NCBI GenBank assembly: GCA_016712035.1
Contig: JADJRT010000004.1
Coordinates: 1-64,000 of the forward strand
Length of the DNA: 64,000 nucleotides
From: Flammeovirgaceae bacterium
GTDB lineage: Bacteria > Bacteroidota > Bacteroidia > Cytophagales > Cyclobacteriaceae
Direction: 5' to 3'
The position numbers and the translations under genes were made by a program. Each line of letters opens with the position of its first letter. Within the stretch, counting starts at the first letter, position 1. Under the pieces are notes generated by a model, which was not told where the DNA came from, did not search any database, and saw nothing but the letters and a program-made list of their open reading frames with translations. Positions 18,210 through 28,092 of this stretch are shown in pieces.

Positions 18210-20129
18210 ATGATCTCAATTTCCAGCATTTCTTACTTCATCGGTGGCCGGGCGCTTTACGAGGACGCCTCCATGTTTATAAAACCAGACGATAAAATTG
18301 GCTTAATCGGACTAAATGGACGCGGTAAGTCAACCTTATTAAAAATAATTGATGGCGAATTAAGCATAAACGGAGGCTCCATCAGCAAAGCAAAAGATTG
18401 CACTATTGGATTCTTAAATCAGGATCTCCTCTCCTACCAAACTGAAGATGCCATTCTTACTGTGGCAATGGGTGCTTTTAAAGAGGCGGTCGATACTCAA
18501 CGTCAGATAGAAAAAATTCTTTATAAACTCGAACACGACTATTCCGATGACTTAGTTGAAAAACTAACTAACCTGCAAGAGAAGTTTGAGCAGTTGGATG
18601 GCTACACCATGCAATCGAAAGCTGAAGAAGTATTAGAGGGAATTGGGTTTGCGACTAAAGATTTACATCGTCCATTAAAAGAATTTTCCGGAGGCTGGCG
18701 CATGCGCGTGATGCTTGCTAAACTTTTGCTAGAGCGACCATCTTGCCTGATGCTAGATGAGCCTACCAACCACTTGGACTTACCTTCTATTGAGTGGGTT
18801 GAAAACTACCTGCGCAACTATGATGGGGCGGTTATCATTGTATCGCACGACCGTACCTTCCTAAACAATGTTATATCCAAAACAGTAGAAGTTACGAACG
18901 GCCAATTAGTAACCTATGAAGGAAACTATTCCTTTTATCTGCAGGAAAAAGAATTGCGTGAGAACATTCAGCAAGGTGCGTATGAAAATCAACAAGCCAA
19001 AATTAGGCAAGCCGAACGATTTATAGAACGATTCCGGGCTAAGGCATCCAAATCTAAATTAGTACAGTCGCGCGTTAAGGCGCTTGATAGAATGGATCTG
19101 GTAGAAGAAGTGGTGAGTGATAACGCTGCTGTTAATTTCAGATTTACATTCAAGCAACCTTCCGGTCGCCATGTGGTTACCTTAAAGATCTATCTAAATC
19201 GTATGGCGATCTCACCATTTTAAAGCACTCTACGGCTGCCATTGAGCGCGGTGATAAAATTGCCTTGATTGGAGCCAACGGAAAAGGGAAGTCAACTTTG
19301 TTACGCATCTTAGCTAATTCAGAGCCTGTAGAGGGCGAACGCATTATTGGATACAACGTCATTTACGGATTTTTGCACAGCATCAGTTGGAGTCGTTGCA
19401 TGTGGAGAGTGAAATTTTGGAAGAGTTAAAACAGGCCGGTAGCGCCAAGACCGAGCAAGAACTAAGAAACGTATTAGGTTGCTTTCTTTTTTCAGATGAA
19501 GATGTATTTAAGAAAATTAAAGTGCTATCGGGTGGTGAAAAATCGCGTGTGGCCCTTGCCAAGACGTTGATTTCAGAAGCTAATTTTCTTTTGCTGGATG
19601 AACCAACCAACCACCTGGACTTTATTTCGGAAAATATTCTGATCCAGGCGTTGCAACAATATCAGGGAAGTTTTGTAGTTGTATCTCACAACCGTCACTT
19701 TGTAAACCAGGTAGCGAATAAAATCTGGTACATCGAAGATCAACAGATAAAAAGAATATCCAGGCACCTATGAAGAGTATGAATATTGGAGAAAGCAAAA
19801 ATGCATTGAACGCTGCACCACAACCTGTGCCTGCAAAGAAAGCTGAACCGAAACCACAACCAAAGCCCATCAATACAATTAATCCTAATGAAAAAAAGAT
19901 TAAGGCACTCAATCAGGATTTGAAGAAACAAGAAGACGTAATTGAAAAGTTAGAGCGTGAAAAAGGGCAAGTAGAATCTGAAATGGCAAAGCCTGACGTT
20001 TACGGAGATTTTACTAAACTATCTGTATGTCAGCAACGGTTTGATAAACTGGCCTCTAGTTTGCATGAAGCAAATATGAAATGGGAGAAGTTGATGCTCG
20101 AGGTTGATGAGTTGGAAGCAACCAGCTAA
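18210..20129 (+). CDS. ABC-F family ATPase, ribosome-associated type (four frameshifts)
   Basis: Cytosolic ATPase with two nucleotide-binding domains and no membrane part, of the Uup/EttA type that acts on the ribosome. Domain 1: Walker A GLNGRGKST, signature FSGGWRMRV, Walker B CLMLDEPTNHLD. Domain 2: Walker A GANGKGKST, signature LSGGEKSRV, Walker B FLLLDEPTNHLD. A charged C-terminal coiled coil follows (KIKALNQDLKKQEDVIEKLE). The frame breaks at A3 19184-19186 (should be A4), T5 19370-19374 (should be T6), A5 19749-19753 (should be A4) and A5 19797-19801 (should be A4). Corrected, these give one protein of about 640 residues, normal for the family. Four errors in 1.9 kb make this the most damaged gene of the window. 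The subfamily is uncertain. Confidence 0.92.
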
Positions 20130-20149
20130 GCAGGTGATGTAATCTTAAA

Positions 20150-20269
20150 TTAAAAGTAGATTTGCCTTCGAACTAAAAGTATGCTTAAAAGCAAAAGACC
20201 AACAACAAACAAAAGCGCATACAATCCTGGAATTACTTTCCGATTCACGAACTCTTTTAATGATTCCAT
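20150..20269 (-). CDS. Candidate small single-pass membrane protein (39 aa)
   Basis: An ATG frame of 39 codons opens with MESLKEFVNRKVIPG, continues with a hydrophobic helix (YALLFVVGLLLLSILL) and ends VRRQIYF. The positive residues after the helix and the acidic start are typical of a real one-helix membrane protein. It fills the space between the ABC-F gene (convergent, 20 bp away) and the plug-protein gene (divergent, 209 bp). I found no clear promoter. Family unknown; the coding call rests on the membrane-protein pattern alone. Confidence 0.45.
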   Translation of the reverse strand: MESLKEFVNRKVIPGLYALLFVVGLLLLSILLVRRQIYF

Positions 20270-20478
20270 AATGAGTGAGTTTAATGATCAAGGACTTCTT
20301 TGACTCAAAAACGAAAAGAAAGTTTAACTTATTATTCAATCTTTTGCATTTATACATAACCTCATCAATAACGTAACCCGATTTATTTTAATCTTGATTG
20401 GTTAAAGATAAAATGAGGTAAAAAAGTGTAAAATGGTGGGCTTTTACTAACAACATTTCTTTAATTATTCGTTTAATT

Positions 20479-21743
20479 TTGAATATGCGCATTGTATTTA
20501 TCGTATGTATCCTACTTGTGTTCACTTCTGTATCAGCACAAAAAAAACTTTCGTTTATTGATAAATCCTACGAAGAAGAAATAAGAACGGTTATGCTCCA
20601 TCCAGCCCTGAATGGTTCACGAGATAATTTACGGCCAGCCGTTGTGCCACTTCAAGGTCAAAACCTGTTGCTTGAGTTTGATGACCTGGTCGAGCAACGG
20701 AGTAATTATTATGTAAAAATAATTCATTGCAACTACGATTGGACCAAGTCTACGTTAATGGACCTTGACTTTTTATTCGATTATAATGAGTACCCCATTA
20801 ACGACTATGAGCCTTCCTTTAACACCTCTATTCCGTATATCCATTACTCTTTTTGGTACCTCCGGTAAAATTACCTGGCAACTATCTTTTGGTTGTATAC
20901 CGCGCAAGTGACGAAAATGATCTTTTGTTAACCAGACGATTCATGATTTATGATAAAAAAGTGACCTTGACTACCGAACGGCAGAGCCAAGGTGTGGGAA
21001 GCCTCTATGCCACCAACCAACAAATTAATTTTAAAATCAATTATTCGCGCCTTGACCTCTCTAACCCGATGGAAGCTGTTAAAACTACCATTCGACAAAA
21101 CCAACGTTGGGATAACGCCCGGGCCAACGTAGTGCCCAGTTTTATTCGTGAGGATAAGCGAGAGCTTGAGTATCGCTTCTTCGATCAGGATAAACAATTT
21201 ATGGCGGGTAACGAGTTTCGGTTTGTTGATTTTCGATCGTTAAACTTTCCTGGACGCAATACGGGTCGGCTTGATCGAAGTAAAAGACCTTTTAACCTGT
21301 CTGTATTATCAGATCGTTTTAGAGGCGAACAGGTATACTCGCAATATGCAGACATGAACGGAAACTTTGTTATAGAAAATCTGGATAACCGGGAAGGTGC
21401 CGTATCGGGAGATTATGTATTTGTAACGTTTAGTCTGGAGACATCCCAACCCGTTAATGGAAGTGTTCATTTAATGGGTGCGTTCAATAATTGGGATCGA
21501 TCCAACAACTCAAAAATGGATTTTCTATCGCAGCATAAAGTATATGAAAAAACTGTTTTCCTTAAGCAAGGCTGGTATGATTATCAGTATTGGGTAGAGT
21601 CACCCAAAGAGAACGCCTATCTGGTGGAAGGTAGTTATTTTGAAACTGAAAATCTTTATGAGGTTTTTATCTATTACCGGCCCTGGAAACCGAATGCAGA
21701 CTTATTGATTGGTTACTTTCAGCTACCGGTTAATCCGCGCTAG
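20479..21743 (+). CDS. DUF5103 protein, type IX secretion system plug (frameshifted)
   Basis: Family described as the plug that closes the T9SS outer-membrane channel (SprA/Sov) when PorV and cargo are absent. A signal peptide (RIVFIVCILLVFTSVSAQ) precedes the family motifs: YVKIIHCNYDWTKS, PINDYEPSFNTSIPYIHYSF, RVYNR-like strands and a C-terminal glycogen-binding-like fold with HLMGAFNNWD. The T5 run at 20850-20854 should be T6; restoring it gives SFLVPPVKLPGNYLLVVYRAS and a protein of about 421 residues. Its 3' end overlaps the convergent cas6 by 14 bp. The several T9SS cargo genes in this window fit its presence. Confidence 0.87.
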
Positions 21744-22539
21744 CAAAGCTCACTTCTTGGTCAGCATCATTGTGGATAGAACTTGCATTGGCCACATCCA
21801 ACATTCCAAAGCCTTTATGTGAAAAATGCCCTAAGCCATTTTCATAGACAAACTGTTGCACGGGTTGCGGAGCATACAACGTGAATGGAAAGGTGTAACC
21901 CCGAATTTCATATTTAACATCCGAGTCATACAACGGGTAAATGCGGGCAAACTTTTTATGCGAACTTTGAATCCGGTTAATATAATCTTTGTCGGCCACT
22001 AATTGAAACTTGTAGAAATCGGCCAGTTGAGAGGCTGAATATTTTCCGCTGGCTTCCATTCTGGCAATGGTATTGTCATAGAGCAGATCCGAAAATTCGT
22101 CCAGCTCAGGGCTGATGAAACGCTTGCCGCTTTCATCATTAAAAGAAGCCGGCACTAGTACGATGGGCGATATACAAAGAAATTTTACAGAGTCTGTGAT
22201 AGAAGCTGGTTCTTCATTTTCTACGGACTCAGGGCTCAATTGTAAACTGCCTATCAATAACTCCTTTTGTAAAAAGAGCACACTGGTAAAGTAGTCAATA
22301 AAATCCTGGTCGGATGAAGAGAAAACCAGCGTTACTTTTGACGAGAAGAAATGAAGTCCTTTGCGGCTAATTTTTATCTGTCCCTTTAAACCCGAAAAAT
22401 TGTATTGAGTAAATGAAAAGTACTTTTCATTCTTGCCCAGCATAACCAACCCTTTGATGGTTTGGGCCAACAAAAATTGATGATGGAAGGGTACATACGC
22501 TCCTCTGTTTTTAAGAGCAAAGACAATCCGGATTCTCAA
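21730..22539 (-). CDS. cas6: Solitary CRISPR-associated endoribonuclease Cas6-like protein
   Basis: Intact protein of 269 residues with the Cas6 layout: a first RRM-like half (RIRIVFALKNRGAYVPFHHQ, then KGLHFFSSKVTLVFSSSDQDF), and a C-terminal glycine-rich loop, ENGLGHFSHKGFGMLDV, matching the family GxGxxxxxGFGM signature. Cas6 cuts repeat RNA to make crRNAs. Here no repeat array and no other cas gene lies in the 64 kb; the neighbours are housekeeping genes (plug protein, ychF). About 20 C-terminal residues extend beyond the usual end. Candidate catalytic residues are the HH pair at about 19-20, which I cannot confirm. It may be a domesticated RNA endonuclease, a remnant, or a processing enzyme for a distant array. 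The family call is fairly sure; the function here is open. Confidence 0.82.
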   Translation of the reverse strand: MRIRIVFALKNRGAYVPFHHQFLLAQTIKGLVMLGKNEKYFSFTQYNFSGLKGQIKISRKGLHFFSSKVTLVFSSSDQDFIDYFTSVLFLQKELLIGSLQLSPESVENEEPASITDSVKFLCISPIVLVPASFNDESGKRFISPELDEFSDLLYDNTIARMEASGKYSASQLADFYKFQLVADKDYINRIQSSHKKFARIYPLYDSDVKYEIRGYTFPFTLYAPQPVQQFVYENGLGHFSHKGFGMLDVANASSIHNDADQEVSFASAD

Positions 22540-22673
22540 GTGACAATTCTGTTAAGGGGTAAAAAATAAAAACCCCGCCTTTAAAAAAAATTGCGGAAAG
22601 CTAAGGTACTACAAATCAGCGCAATAAAGTCAACACTTTGAGAAAAAGATTAAGTGAAAGTTTGATAAATACC

Positions 22674-23771
22674 TTACACGTTAAATCTAAAGTGCATCAC
22701 ATCGCCATCCTCCACTACATATTCTTTTCCCTCCACAGCCAGTTTTCCGGCCTCACGGCAACCCGCCTCTGATTTATGTTTCTGATAATCAGGTATTTTA
22801 ATTACCTCGGCCCTGATGAAGCCCTTTTCAAAATCGGTATGGATTACGCCTGCGGCCTGAGGAGCCTTCCAGCCTTTATGGATAGTCCATGCACGAACTT
22901 CTTTCTCGCCAGCCGTAAAATACGTGATCAGGTTTAGCAAATTATAGGCTGCCCGGATGAGCCGGTTTAGTCCTGATTCCTTTAAACCATATTCTTCTAA
23001 AAATACCTTCCGGTCTTCTTCGCTTTCCAATTCCGCGATCTGAGCTTCAATGGCTGCACAAACCATAACTACCTCTGCGCCTTCTTGTTTTACCAGTTCT
23101 TTTAATGAATCCACATACTTATTCCCTGTATGAATGGCTCCCTCATCTACATTGGCCACATAGATCACAGGTTTATCCGTCAACAATTGCAAGTCCTCAA
23201 TTGCTTTCTTGTCCTCAACATCCAAAACCAGGCTGCGGGCATTTTTACCTGACTGTAATGTCTCCTTATAAGTCACCAGCGTAGCAAGTTCTTTCTTTGC
23301 TTTGGCATCACCACTTTTTGCGGTTCGCTCAACCTTGGCAATCTTCTTCTCAACAGAATCGAGGTCTCTGAGTTGAAGTTCAATATCAATTACTTCCTTA
23401 TCCCCCACCGGGTCCACCTTACCTGCTACGTGAATTATATTGTCATTATCAAAGCACCGGATTACATGGGCAATAGCATCCACTTCACGGATGTTAGCCA
23501 GAAACTGATTGCCTAACCCCTCACCCTTGCTGGCTCCTTTTACCAAACCAGCTATATCAACAAATTCAAATGACGTAGGAAGCACCCGTTGTGGGTTTAC
23601 AAGCGCTTCTAATACTTTTAGCCTTTCATCAGGCACAGAAATTACCCCAACATTGGGCTCAATCGTACAAAATGGAAAGTTGGCTGCCTCAGCCTTGTTA
23701 TTCGAAATTGCATTAAAAAGAGTTGACTTGCCTACATTCGGAAGGCCTACAATACCACACTTCAATCCCAT
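22674..23771 (-). CDS. ychF: Redox-regulated ATPase YchF (Obg-like)
   Basis: OLA1/YchF family P-loop protein of 365 residues that binds ribosomes and prefers ATP over GTP. Visible: G1 loop GLPNVGKSTLFNAI, G3 DIAGLVKGASKGEG, the altered G4 NVDEG in place of NKxD, a coiled-coil insertion and a C-terminal TGS domain (ending EDGDVMHFRFNV). The frame is intact and the length normal. A promoter is seen at 23801-23831. The solitary cas6 lies downstream in the same direction, 134 bp beyond the stop. Confidence 0.96.
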   Translation of the reverse strand: MGLKCGIVGLPNVGKSTLFNAISNNKAEAANFPFCTIEPNVGVISVPDERLKVLEALVNPQRVLPTSFEFVDIAGLVKGASKGEGLGNQFLANIREVDAIAHVIRCFDNDNIIHVAGKVDPVGDKEVIDIELQLRDLDSVEKKIAKVERTAKSGDAKAKKELATLVTYKETLQSGKNARSLVLDVEDKKAIEDLQLLTDKPVIYVANVDEGAIHTGNKYVDSLKELVKQEGAEVVMVCAAIEAQIAELESEEDRKVFLEEYGLKESGLNRLIRAAYNLLNLITYFTAGEKEVRAWTIHKGWKAPQAAGVIHTDFEKGFIRAEVIKIPDYQKHKSEAGCREAGKLAVEGKEYVVEDGDVMHFRFNV

Positions 23772-23800
23772 GATTCTTGTCTTTTATTAAATCAGGGCGC

Positions 23801-23831
23801 AAATATAAGAAGGTGGAGGTTAGAAGCCAGA
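23801..23831 (-). promoter_or_regulatory. Promoter of ychF
   Basis: On the minus strand a perfect TATATTTG (23801-23808) is preceded by 19 nt and CTGG (23828-23831; consensus TTTG/TTGG). The start would be about 20 nt upstream of the ATG. Confidence 0.6.
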
Positions 23832-23967
23832 ATTAGCAACCGATTTGGTGCTTGAGCGGTACCCATTGGTGAAGAGTACAGGATGTTTCGGACTATAAAC
23901 CAAACTTACCCTTTTGATCGAAATTGCGCTTAAGGTTAGGCTTTATGCTTGCCTGTGTTGACCCGTT

Positions 23968-25041
23968 TTAAAGTCCTAAACAGAAATCTCGTACTACATT
24001 TCTAAAGCCGACAGGGTCATCCAGAAATACATTATGCCCCGCATCAAGGAAAATTTCAAATTGTTTTTGCGAGCTTCCCAGACCATCGAATATGTATTGC
24101 AATTCTTCCAGTGGAGCCTGGTCATCAAACCGACTGCCAATCATTAGCGTGGCTAACGTGATCTGATCAAAATCATTCATGATGTTTGTTTTTATTTCAT
24201 CTTGTATCAATGCGGTGGCTACTTCATCATTCAGTTCATATTGAAGACTTTGAAAAATATTATAAGGAGAAAAGAAACCTACTTTTATATAGGCACCAAC
24301 TCCTATTTCACCTTCTGTAAATTTCTCCGCCTTAGCCACATATTTATTCCACTGTTTCATCTCCGCTTCAGTAGCGATTGGATTTGTGGCGATGGCCCAA
24401 CTCTTAGCCTCATTCCAATAGTCAACATCAGTTCCGGCATCTATGAAAACATCGGATACATTGATCAAATAACTTCTTCGAAAGTCCCATCGTAATAGTG
24501 CTACATTATCCCCATCATGTGTGGCTGGGCCGCAAATAGAGATTAGCGCATCTATAGCTCCTTCACTTTGGTGGTTTAGCAAATAATGGTAGGACAAATC
24601 TCCTCCCCAGCTATGACCAAACAATATAACTTTTGAGTCCTTATATCTTGTTTTTAGAAACTTTGAAATGTATAAGATGTCTTTTGTGTATTGCGCCATT
24701 GTCATCTTTTTCAGGTCGGCAATACCTTGTTTGTTCCCAAAACCACGCTGATCGTAATAGACCACAGCAAAATCTTTTTCGATGGTATTCTTCCATTGTG
24801 GATAGTCGATGGTTGCAAAGTCAATACTCGGATAGCCGGGCCCGCCTTGAATGTACAAGAGTAAAATACCTGACGAGGTATTGCCTCTTACCATAACCGG
24901 TAAATAGGCATCATCCACTTCGATGTGATAAAAATCATTTGCCTTTGCGGATAACTCGGGCTCATCATCACAACCTGAAAGAAGGAATACGAATGGCACG
25001 AGTAGAATCGAAACCAGAACATGTGTTTGCCGAAAATTCAT
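23968..25041 (-). CDS. Alpha/beta hydrolase lipoprotein, proline-iminopeptidase-like
   Basis: Protein of 357 residues with a lipoprotein signal (LVSILLVPFVFLLSGCDD). The hydrolase core has the oxyanion-hole motif IQGGPGYPS, YYDQRGFGNKQG, the nucleophile elbow GHSWGG, an acid in RFDDQAP and the catalytic histidine in DAGHNVF. GGPG together with GHSWGG points to the peptidase S33 (prolyl aminopeptidase) group, here exported to the envelope. It lies 7 bp downstream of a small beta-barrel gene on the same strand. The substrate is not known. Confidence 0.85.
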   Translation of the reverse strand: MNFRQTHVLVSILLVPFVFLLSGCDDEPELSAKANDFYHIEVDDAYLPVMVRGNTSSGILLLYIQGGPGYPSIDFATIDYPQWKNTIEKDFAVVYYDQRGFGNKQGIADLKKMTMAQYTKDILYISKFLKTRYKDSKVILFGHSWGGDLSYHYLLNHQSEGAIDALISICGPATHDGDNVALLRWDFRRSYLINVSDVFIDAGTDVDYWNEAKSWAIATNPIATEAEMKQWNKYVAKAEKFTEGEIGVGAYIKVGFFSPYNIFQSLQYELNDEVATALIQDEIKTNIMNDFDQITLATLMIGSRFDDQAPLEELQYIFDGLGSSQKQFEIFLDAGHNVFLDDPVGFRNVVRDFCLGL

Positions 25042-25048
25042 TGATATT

Positions 25049-25595
25049 TTATTTGAGTTTATAATTTATTCCAATTCCTATAATCAGGTATTTTTCATTG
25101 CGGCCTACAGCAGGATTTCTGAATTGAAGCTGAGGGTTGATAAACCATTGAATTGGAATATTTTTGGTAACAGATAAATCTTTTCCGAATCGAAGTCCGG
25201 GTGCAATGACCCAGTGAAACACGCCACCCATTTTTTGTTTTTCAATATTGCCGCTAGCATCCACTTCGTAAACGTGCGGAATGAAGGTCCGTTGCGGACC
25301 AAAGCCTACTTCAACTCCATAAAGGAAGCCTGTTTCCCCAATGTGATCAATTTCAAATTTGGGCAACAAAAAGATAGCGGTTTGATAGTTATGATGATAG
25401 TAAAAAGCCAATTTTCGCACCCGTCAGAACTACCCAATTTTGTAATTGTTTAATTGAAAGCGAGTATCCGAAACTAAGGCCAGGACGGGTAATGTTACCA
25501 CCTTCGTAGGCAAATGACAGTATTTGCTGGGTTGAGGATTGGGAATAAGACAAATTGACGAATAATAGAAAAAAAAAGTAGAGTAAAGATTTCAT
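25049..25595 (-). CDS. Small outer-membrane beta-barrel-like protein (frameshifted)
   Basis: A signal peptide (KSLLYFFFLLFVNLSYSQ) is followed by alternating strands with aromatic ends and a terminal IIGIGINYKLK, typical of small outer-membrane barrels. The A5 run at 25402-25406 (plus strand) should be A4; removing one base joins TGAKIGFYYHHNYQTAIF and gives about 181 residues. It precedes the hydrolase lipoprotein by 7 bp, so both are probably one operon downstream of the LytTR gene. I cannot name the family. Confidence 0.7.
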
Positions 25596-25719
25596 TTATT
25601 AAGTTTTCGCAAACAACGTGGGGCTGATTGGTTTTGATGCAAGAAATCAAGAAATAGTACTGAGTTGGTTAATTCAGGGAGCGAATTGGTTGGATAAAAC
25701 CCTCTAAGGCAAAAAAAAA

Positions 25720-26502
25720 TCAAATTAGACCTGAACCTATCCAGCTTTTGAAAGCTGCAGCGTTGTATTTACTAACCACAACTACTGGTAAAGAAAGGTT
25801 TGAGTCCTTCCATAGTACCTCCAGTTTTTGAAAAGACACATTATTGTAACCTTTAATCTTACTTCGATTGATCAGGAATTGACGGTTCGCTCGGAAGAAG
25901 TCCTGCTTTGGGAGCAACTCCTCTAATTCTTTAAGGGTGTACTCAATCAGACTTCTTTGAATAGTTTCCCAATACACAAATGTTTGCTTCCCTTCACTCT
26001 TAAAAAAATAGACTTCATCCAAAACAACTATTCTTTTGCCAGAGAGCGTCTTGATTTCAATTTTGCTTTCAGTTAAGGTAATAGTCTGCTCCTCTCTTTT
26101 CTTCATATATGTGAATAAAAAGTAAAAATAAGGTACCACAAAAAGTGAGAAAGCTACAAATATTGGAGTGGTGTGATACAAAAAACTATTGTCCCAGAAA
26201 CGATCGAAAAAAAAACTGTTAGAAATACACAGATATAAAAGGTTCAGCGCATAAACCATTAACCATCCCAGAAAGATCCGAGAGATTATTCCCAACTTGC
26301 CATATGCTTGGGTAAGCAGATACTTAACCAAATACTTTAGCGTATAAAAAGATAAAAAGACAGATAACAAAGACATGATTACGTCATACCCATCACCATT
26401 GGTAAGATGTGAGAAAGTAAGACGGTTTCGATCGCCAATAGCCCAACCAAAATAAACAATGAAAAGCAGAAGCGGCAGCTCCAAGTACTTTAATATTTTC
26501 AC
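25720..26502 (-). CDS. LytTR family regulator with membrane-spanning N-terminus
   Basis: Protein of 260 residues. The N-terminal half has four likely membrane helices (about residues 10-22, 40-60, 74-95 and 108-132). The C-terminal 110 residues form a LytTR DNA-binding domain with VVLDEVYFFKSEGKQTFVY, RSLIEYTLKELEELL and FFRANRQFLINRSKI. It has no receiver domain, so the signal must come from the membrane part or its lipids. It lies 124 bp upstream of the beta-barrel/hydrolase pair on the same strand and may control it; that is inference. Confidence 0.88.
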   Translation of the reverse strand: MKILKYLELPLLLFIVYFGWAIGDRNRLTFSHLTNGDGYDVIMSLLSVFLSFYTLKYLVKYLLTQAYGKLGIISRIFLGWLMVYALNLLYLCISNSFFFDRFWDNSFLYHTTPIFVAFSLFVVPYFYFLFTYMKKREEQTITLTESKIEIKTLSGKRIVVLDEVYFFKSEGKQTFVYWETIQRSLIEYTLKELEELLPKQDFFRANRQFLINRSKIKGYNNVSFQKLEVLWKDSNLSLPVVVVSKYNAAAFKSWIGSGLI

Positions 26503-26604
26503 ACTTATCCCCGTTTTGAAAAAACGAATCTAAATATAACTTTAAAAATCTGCTGCGGTTAGCATCGCAACCATCAGAAAATATTTAATAATTAAGTGAA
26601 AAAG

Positions 26605-26634
26605 AAAAAGCCTCAATTTTCATCGAGGCTTTTT
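26605..26634. terminator. Bidirectional terminator hairpin
   Basis: AAAAAGCCTC and GAGGCTTTTT form a perfect 10-bp stem around a 10-nt loop, with A/T runs on both sides. It lies 25 bp downstream of the DUF3276 gene (minus), which it most likely terminates. Confidence 0.85.
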
Positions 26635-26658
26635 CTCATTTAGGTTTAGGTAAAATCT

Positions 26659-27015
26659 TTAATCCCACTTCAATTCTGAGTCAACTGTAGGAGATTTTGC
26701 TTCGGTCTCTTCTTTTTCACGATGCTGGTCAAAAGAATTGAAATCAACATCGGGCAGGAGTTCGGTTTTAACATGGTTAACTGTATTGTTCAAAGCCTCC
26801 ATGAATTTGTTAAAATCTTCCTTATAAAGGAAAATTTTATGCTTCTCATAGGTAAACCCTTCATCGTCTTTATTATATCTCTTTTTACTTTCGGTAATGG
26901 TGAGATAATAATCGTTTGATCGGGTGGACTTGACATCAAAGAAGTACGTTCGTTTGCCCGCCTTCACTTTTTCAGAGAAAATCTCTTCTCGTCCATTGTT
27001 CTTGTTCTCTTCCAC
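26659..27015 (-). CDS. DUF3276 / PUR family nucleic-acid-binding protein
   Basis: Protein of 118 residues with a PUR-alpha-like domain: EEIFSEKVKAGKRTYFFDVK, NDYYLTITESKKRY, KHKIFLYKEDFNKFMEALN. The acidic C-terminal tail is typical. PUR domains bind single-stranded DNA or RNA; in Bacteroidota this gene is near-universal and its role is not settled. A full promoter (27061-27091) and a terminator (26605-26634) make it a single-gene unit. Confidence 0.9.
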   Translation of the reverse strand: MEENKNNGREEIFSEKVKAGKRTYFFDVKSTRSNDYYLTITESKKRYNKDDEGFTYEKHKIFLYKEDFNKFMEALNNTVNHVKTELLPDVDFNSFDQHREKEETEAKSPTVDSELKWD

Positions 27016-27060
27016 AGATTCTTTGGTTTTGGTTAGGTTTTTGGGTAAAAATGGTTAAAT

Positions 27061-27091
27061 CGAAGGTAGTATTTAAAATTTTTAATGCAAA
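27061..27091 (-). promoter_or_regulatory. Promoter of the DUF3276 gene
   Basis: Minus strand: perfect TTTG (27088-27091), 19 nt, then TACCTTCG (27061-27068, one mismatch to TAnnTTTG). It lies about 45 nt upstream of the ATG. Confidence 0.6.
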
Positions 27092-27174
27092 CACCTTCTC
27101 ACATTTGAATGTTATTTTTAGTGATTCAAATCGGTTTGTGAAGTATAAATTTGGGTGATTCTTAAGTTTTTGAT

Positions 27175-28077
27175 ATGAAGATGGAAGATATCAGGCTATC
27201 CAGCAGCCTTGAATTATTAGCGAAGCAGTTGGTTGAGGGGTTTATTACGGGGCTTCACAAGTCACCCTACCATGGATTTTCGGTTGAGTTTGCTGAACAC
27301 CGACTATATAACCAAGGCCAAAGCACCCGCCACATCGACTGGAAAGTTTTTGCACGGACTGATAGACTCTACACAAAACAATACGAAGAAGAGACAAACT
27401 TGCGGTGCCTTATTGCAATAGATTGCTCCTCGTCCATGCACTATCCGAAGGACACGATGCAAAAGCTAAGGTTCAGTATTTATTCTGCCTCCGCTATTGC
27501 CTACATGCTAAACCACCAGCGTGATGCGGTCGGGTTATGCTTGTTCTCAGATAAGATTGAAGAACTCACCCAAATAAAGTCTACGCCTTCGCACCTGGAT
27601 AAATTATTTACACTCCTGAATGGCCGTTTGAAAAATACTGAGGTTACCCGGAAATCAACCCGGGTGGCTAATGTGCTCCATGAAATTGCTGAGAAGACCC
27701 ACCGGAGATCTTTAGTAATAATCTTTAGCGATATGTTTGAGGGTGGCGAAAATGATGAAGAGATTATAAAAGCCCTCCAGCATCTCAAACACAACAAACA
27801 TGAAGTGGTCTTATTTCATGTAACCGATCATGATACCGAGCTCGCATTTAACTTTGATGAACGACCATATGAATTTATTGATCTGGAAAGCGGTGAAAAA
27901 TTAACACTGAACCCGCACGAGATTAAAGATCGTTATGAAAAGGAATTAAAAGAGTACCACGCCAAGCTTAAAATGAAATGCAATCAACTGAAAATTGATT
28001 TTCTCTCGGCCAATATTCAGGATGGCTATTCTGAGGTACTTCAGACTTATATGATCAAGCGATCGAAAATGCGATAA
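27175..28077 (+). CDS. DUF58 domain-containing protein
   Basis: Protein of 300 residues with a von Willebrand A-like fold. It contains the DUF58 signature (GQSTRHIDWKVFARTDRLYTKQ), the metal-site motif AIDCSSSMHYP and SLVIIFSDMFEGG. DUF58 proteins usually partner with MoxR AAA+ ATPases in envelope protein assembly, but no moxR is adjacent. ATGs at 27175 and 27181 are both possible. A TAAATTTG -7 box is at 27146-27153 without a clear -33 element. It is convergent with the ferredoxin gene, 15 bp apart. Confidence 0.9.
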   Translation: MKMEDIRLSSSLELLAKQLVEGFITGLHKSPYHGFSVEFAEHRLYNQGQSTRHIDWKVFARTDRLYTKQYEEETNLRCLIAIDCSSSMHYPKDTMQKLRFSIYSASAIAYMLNHQRDAVGLCLFSDKIEELTQIKSTPSHLDKLFTLLNGRLKNTEVTRKSTRVANVLHEIAEKTHRRSLVIIFSDMFEGGENDEEIIKALQHLKHNKHEVVLFHVTDHDTELAFNFDERPYEFIDLESGEKLTLNPHEIKDRYEKELKEYHAKLKMKCNQLKIDFLSANIQDGYSEVLQTYMIKRSKMR

Positions 28078-28092
28078 TCTTAAACTGAGAAA

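Noticed and set aside
18210..20129. Programmed ribosomal frameshifting in the ABC-F gene
   Set aside because: Four shifts in both directions at ordinary A or T runs, without slippery heptamers followed by structure, fit base-calling error, not programmed recoding.
22540..22673. GGGG / CCCC hairpin between cas6 and ychF as a terminator
   Set aside because: The stem is only about five base pairs with a long loop and no proper T run in the needed direction.
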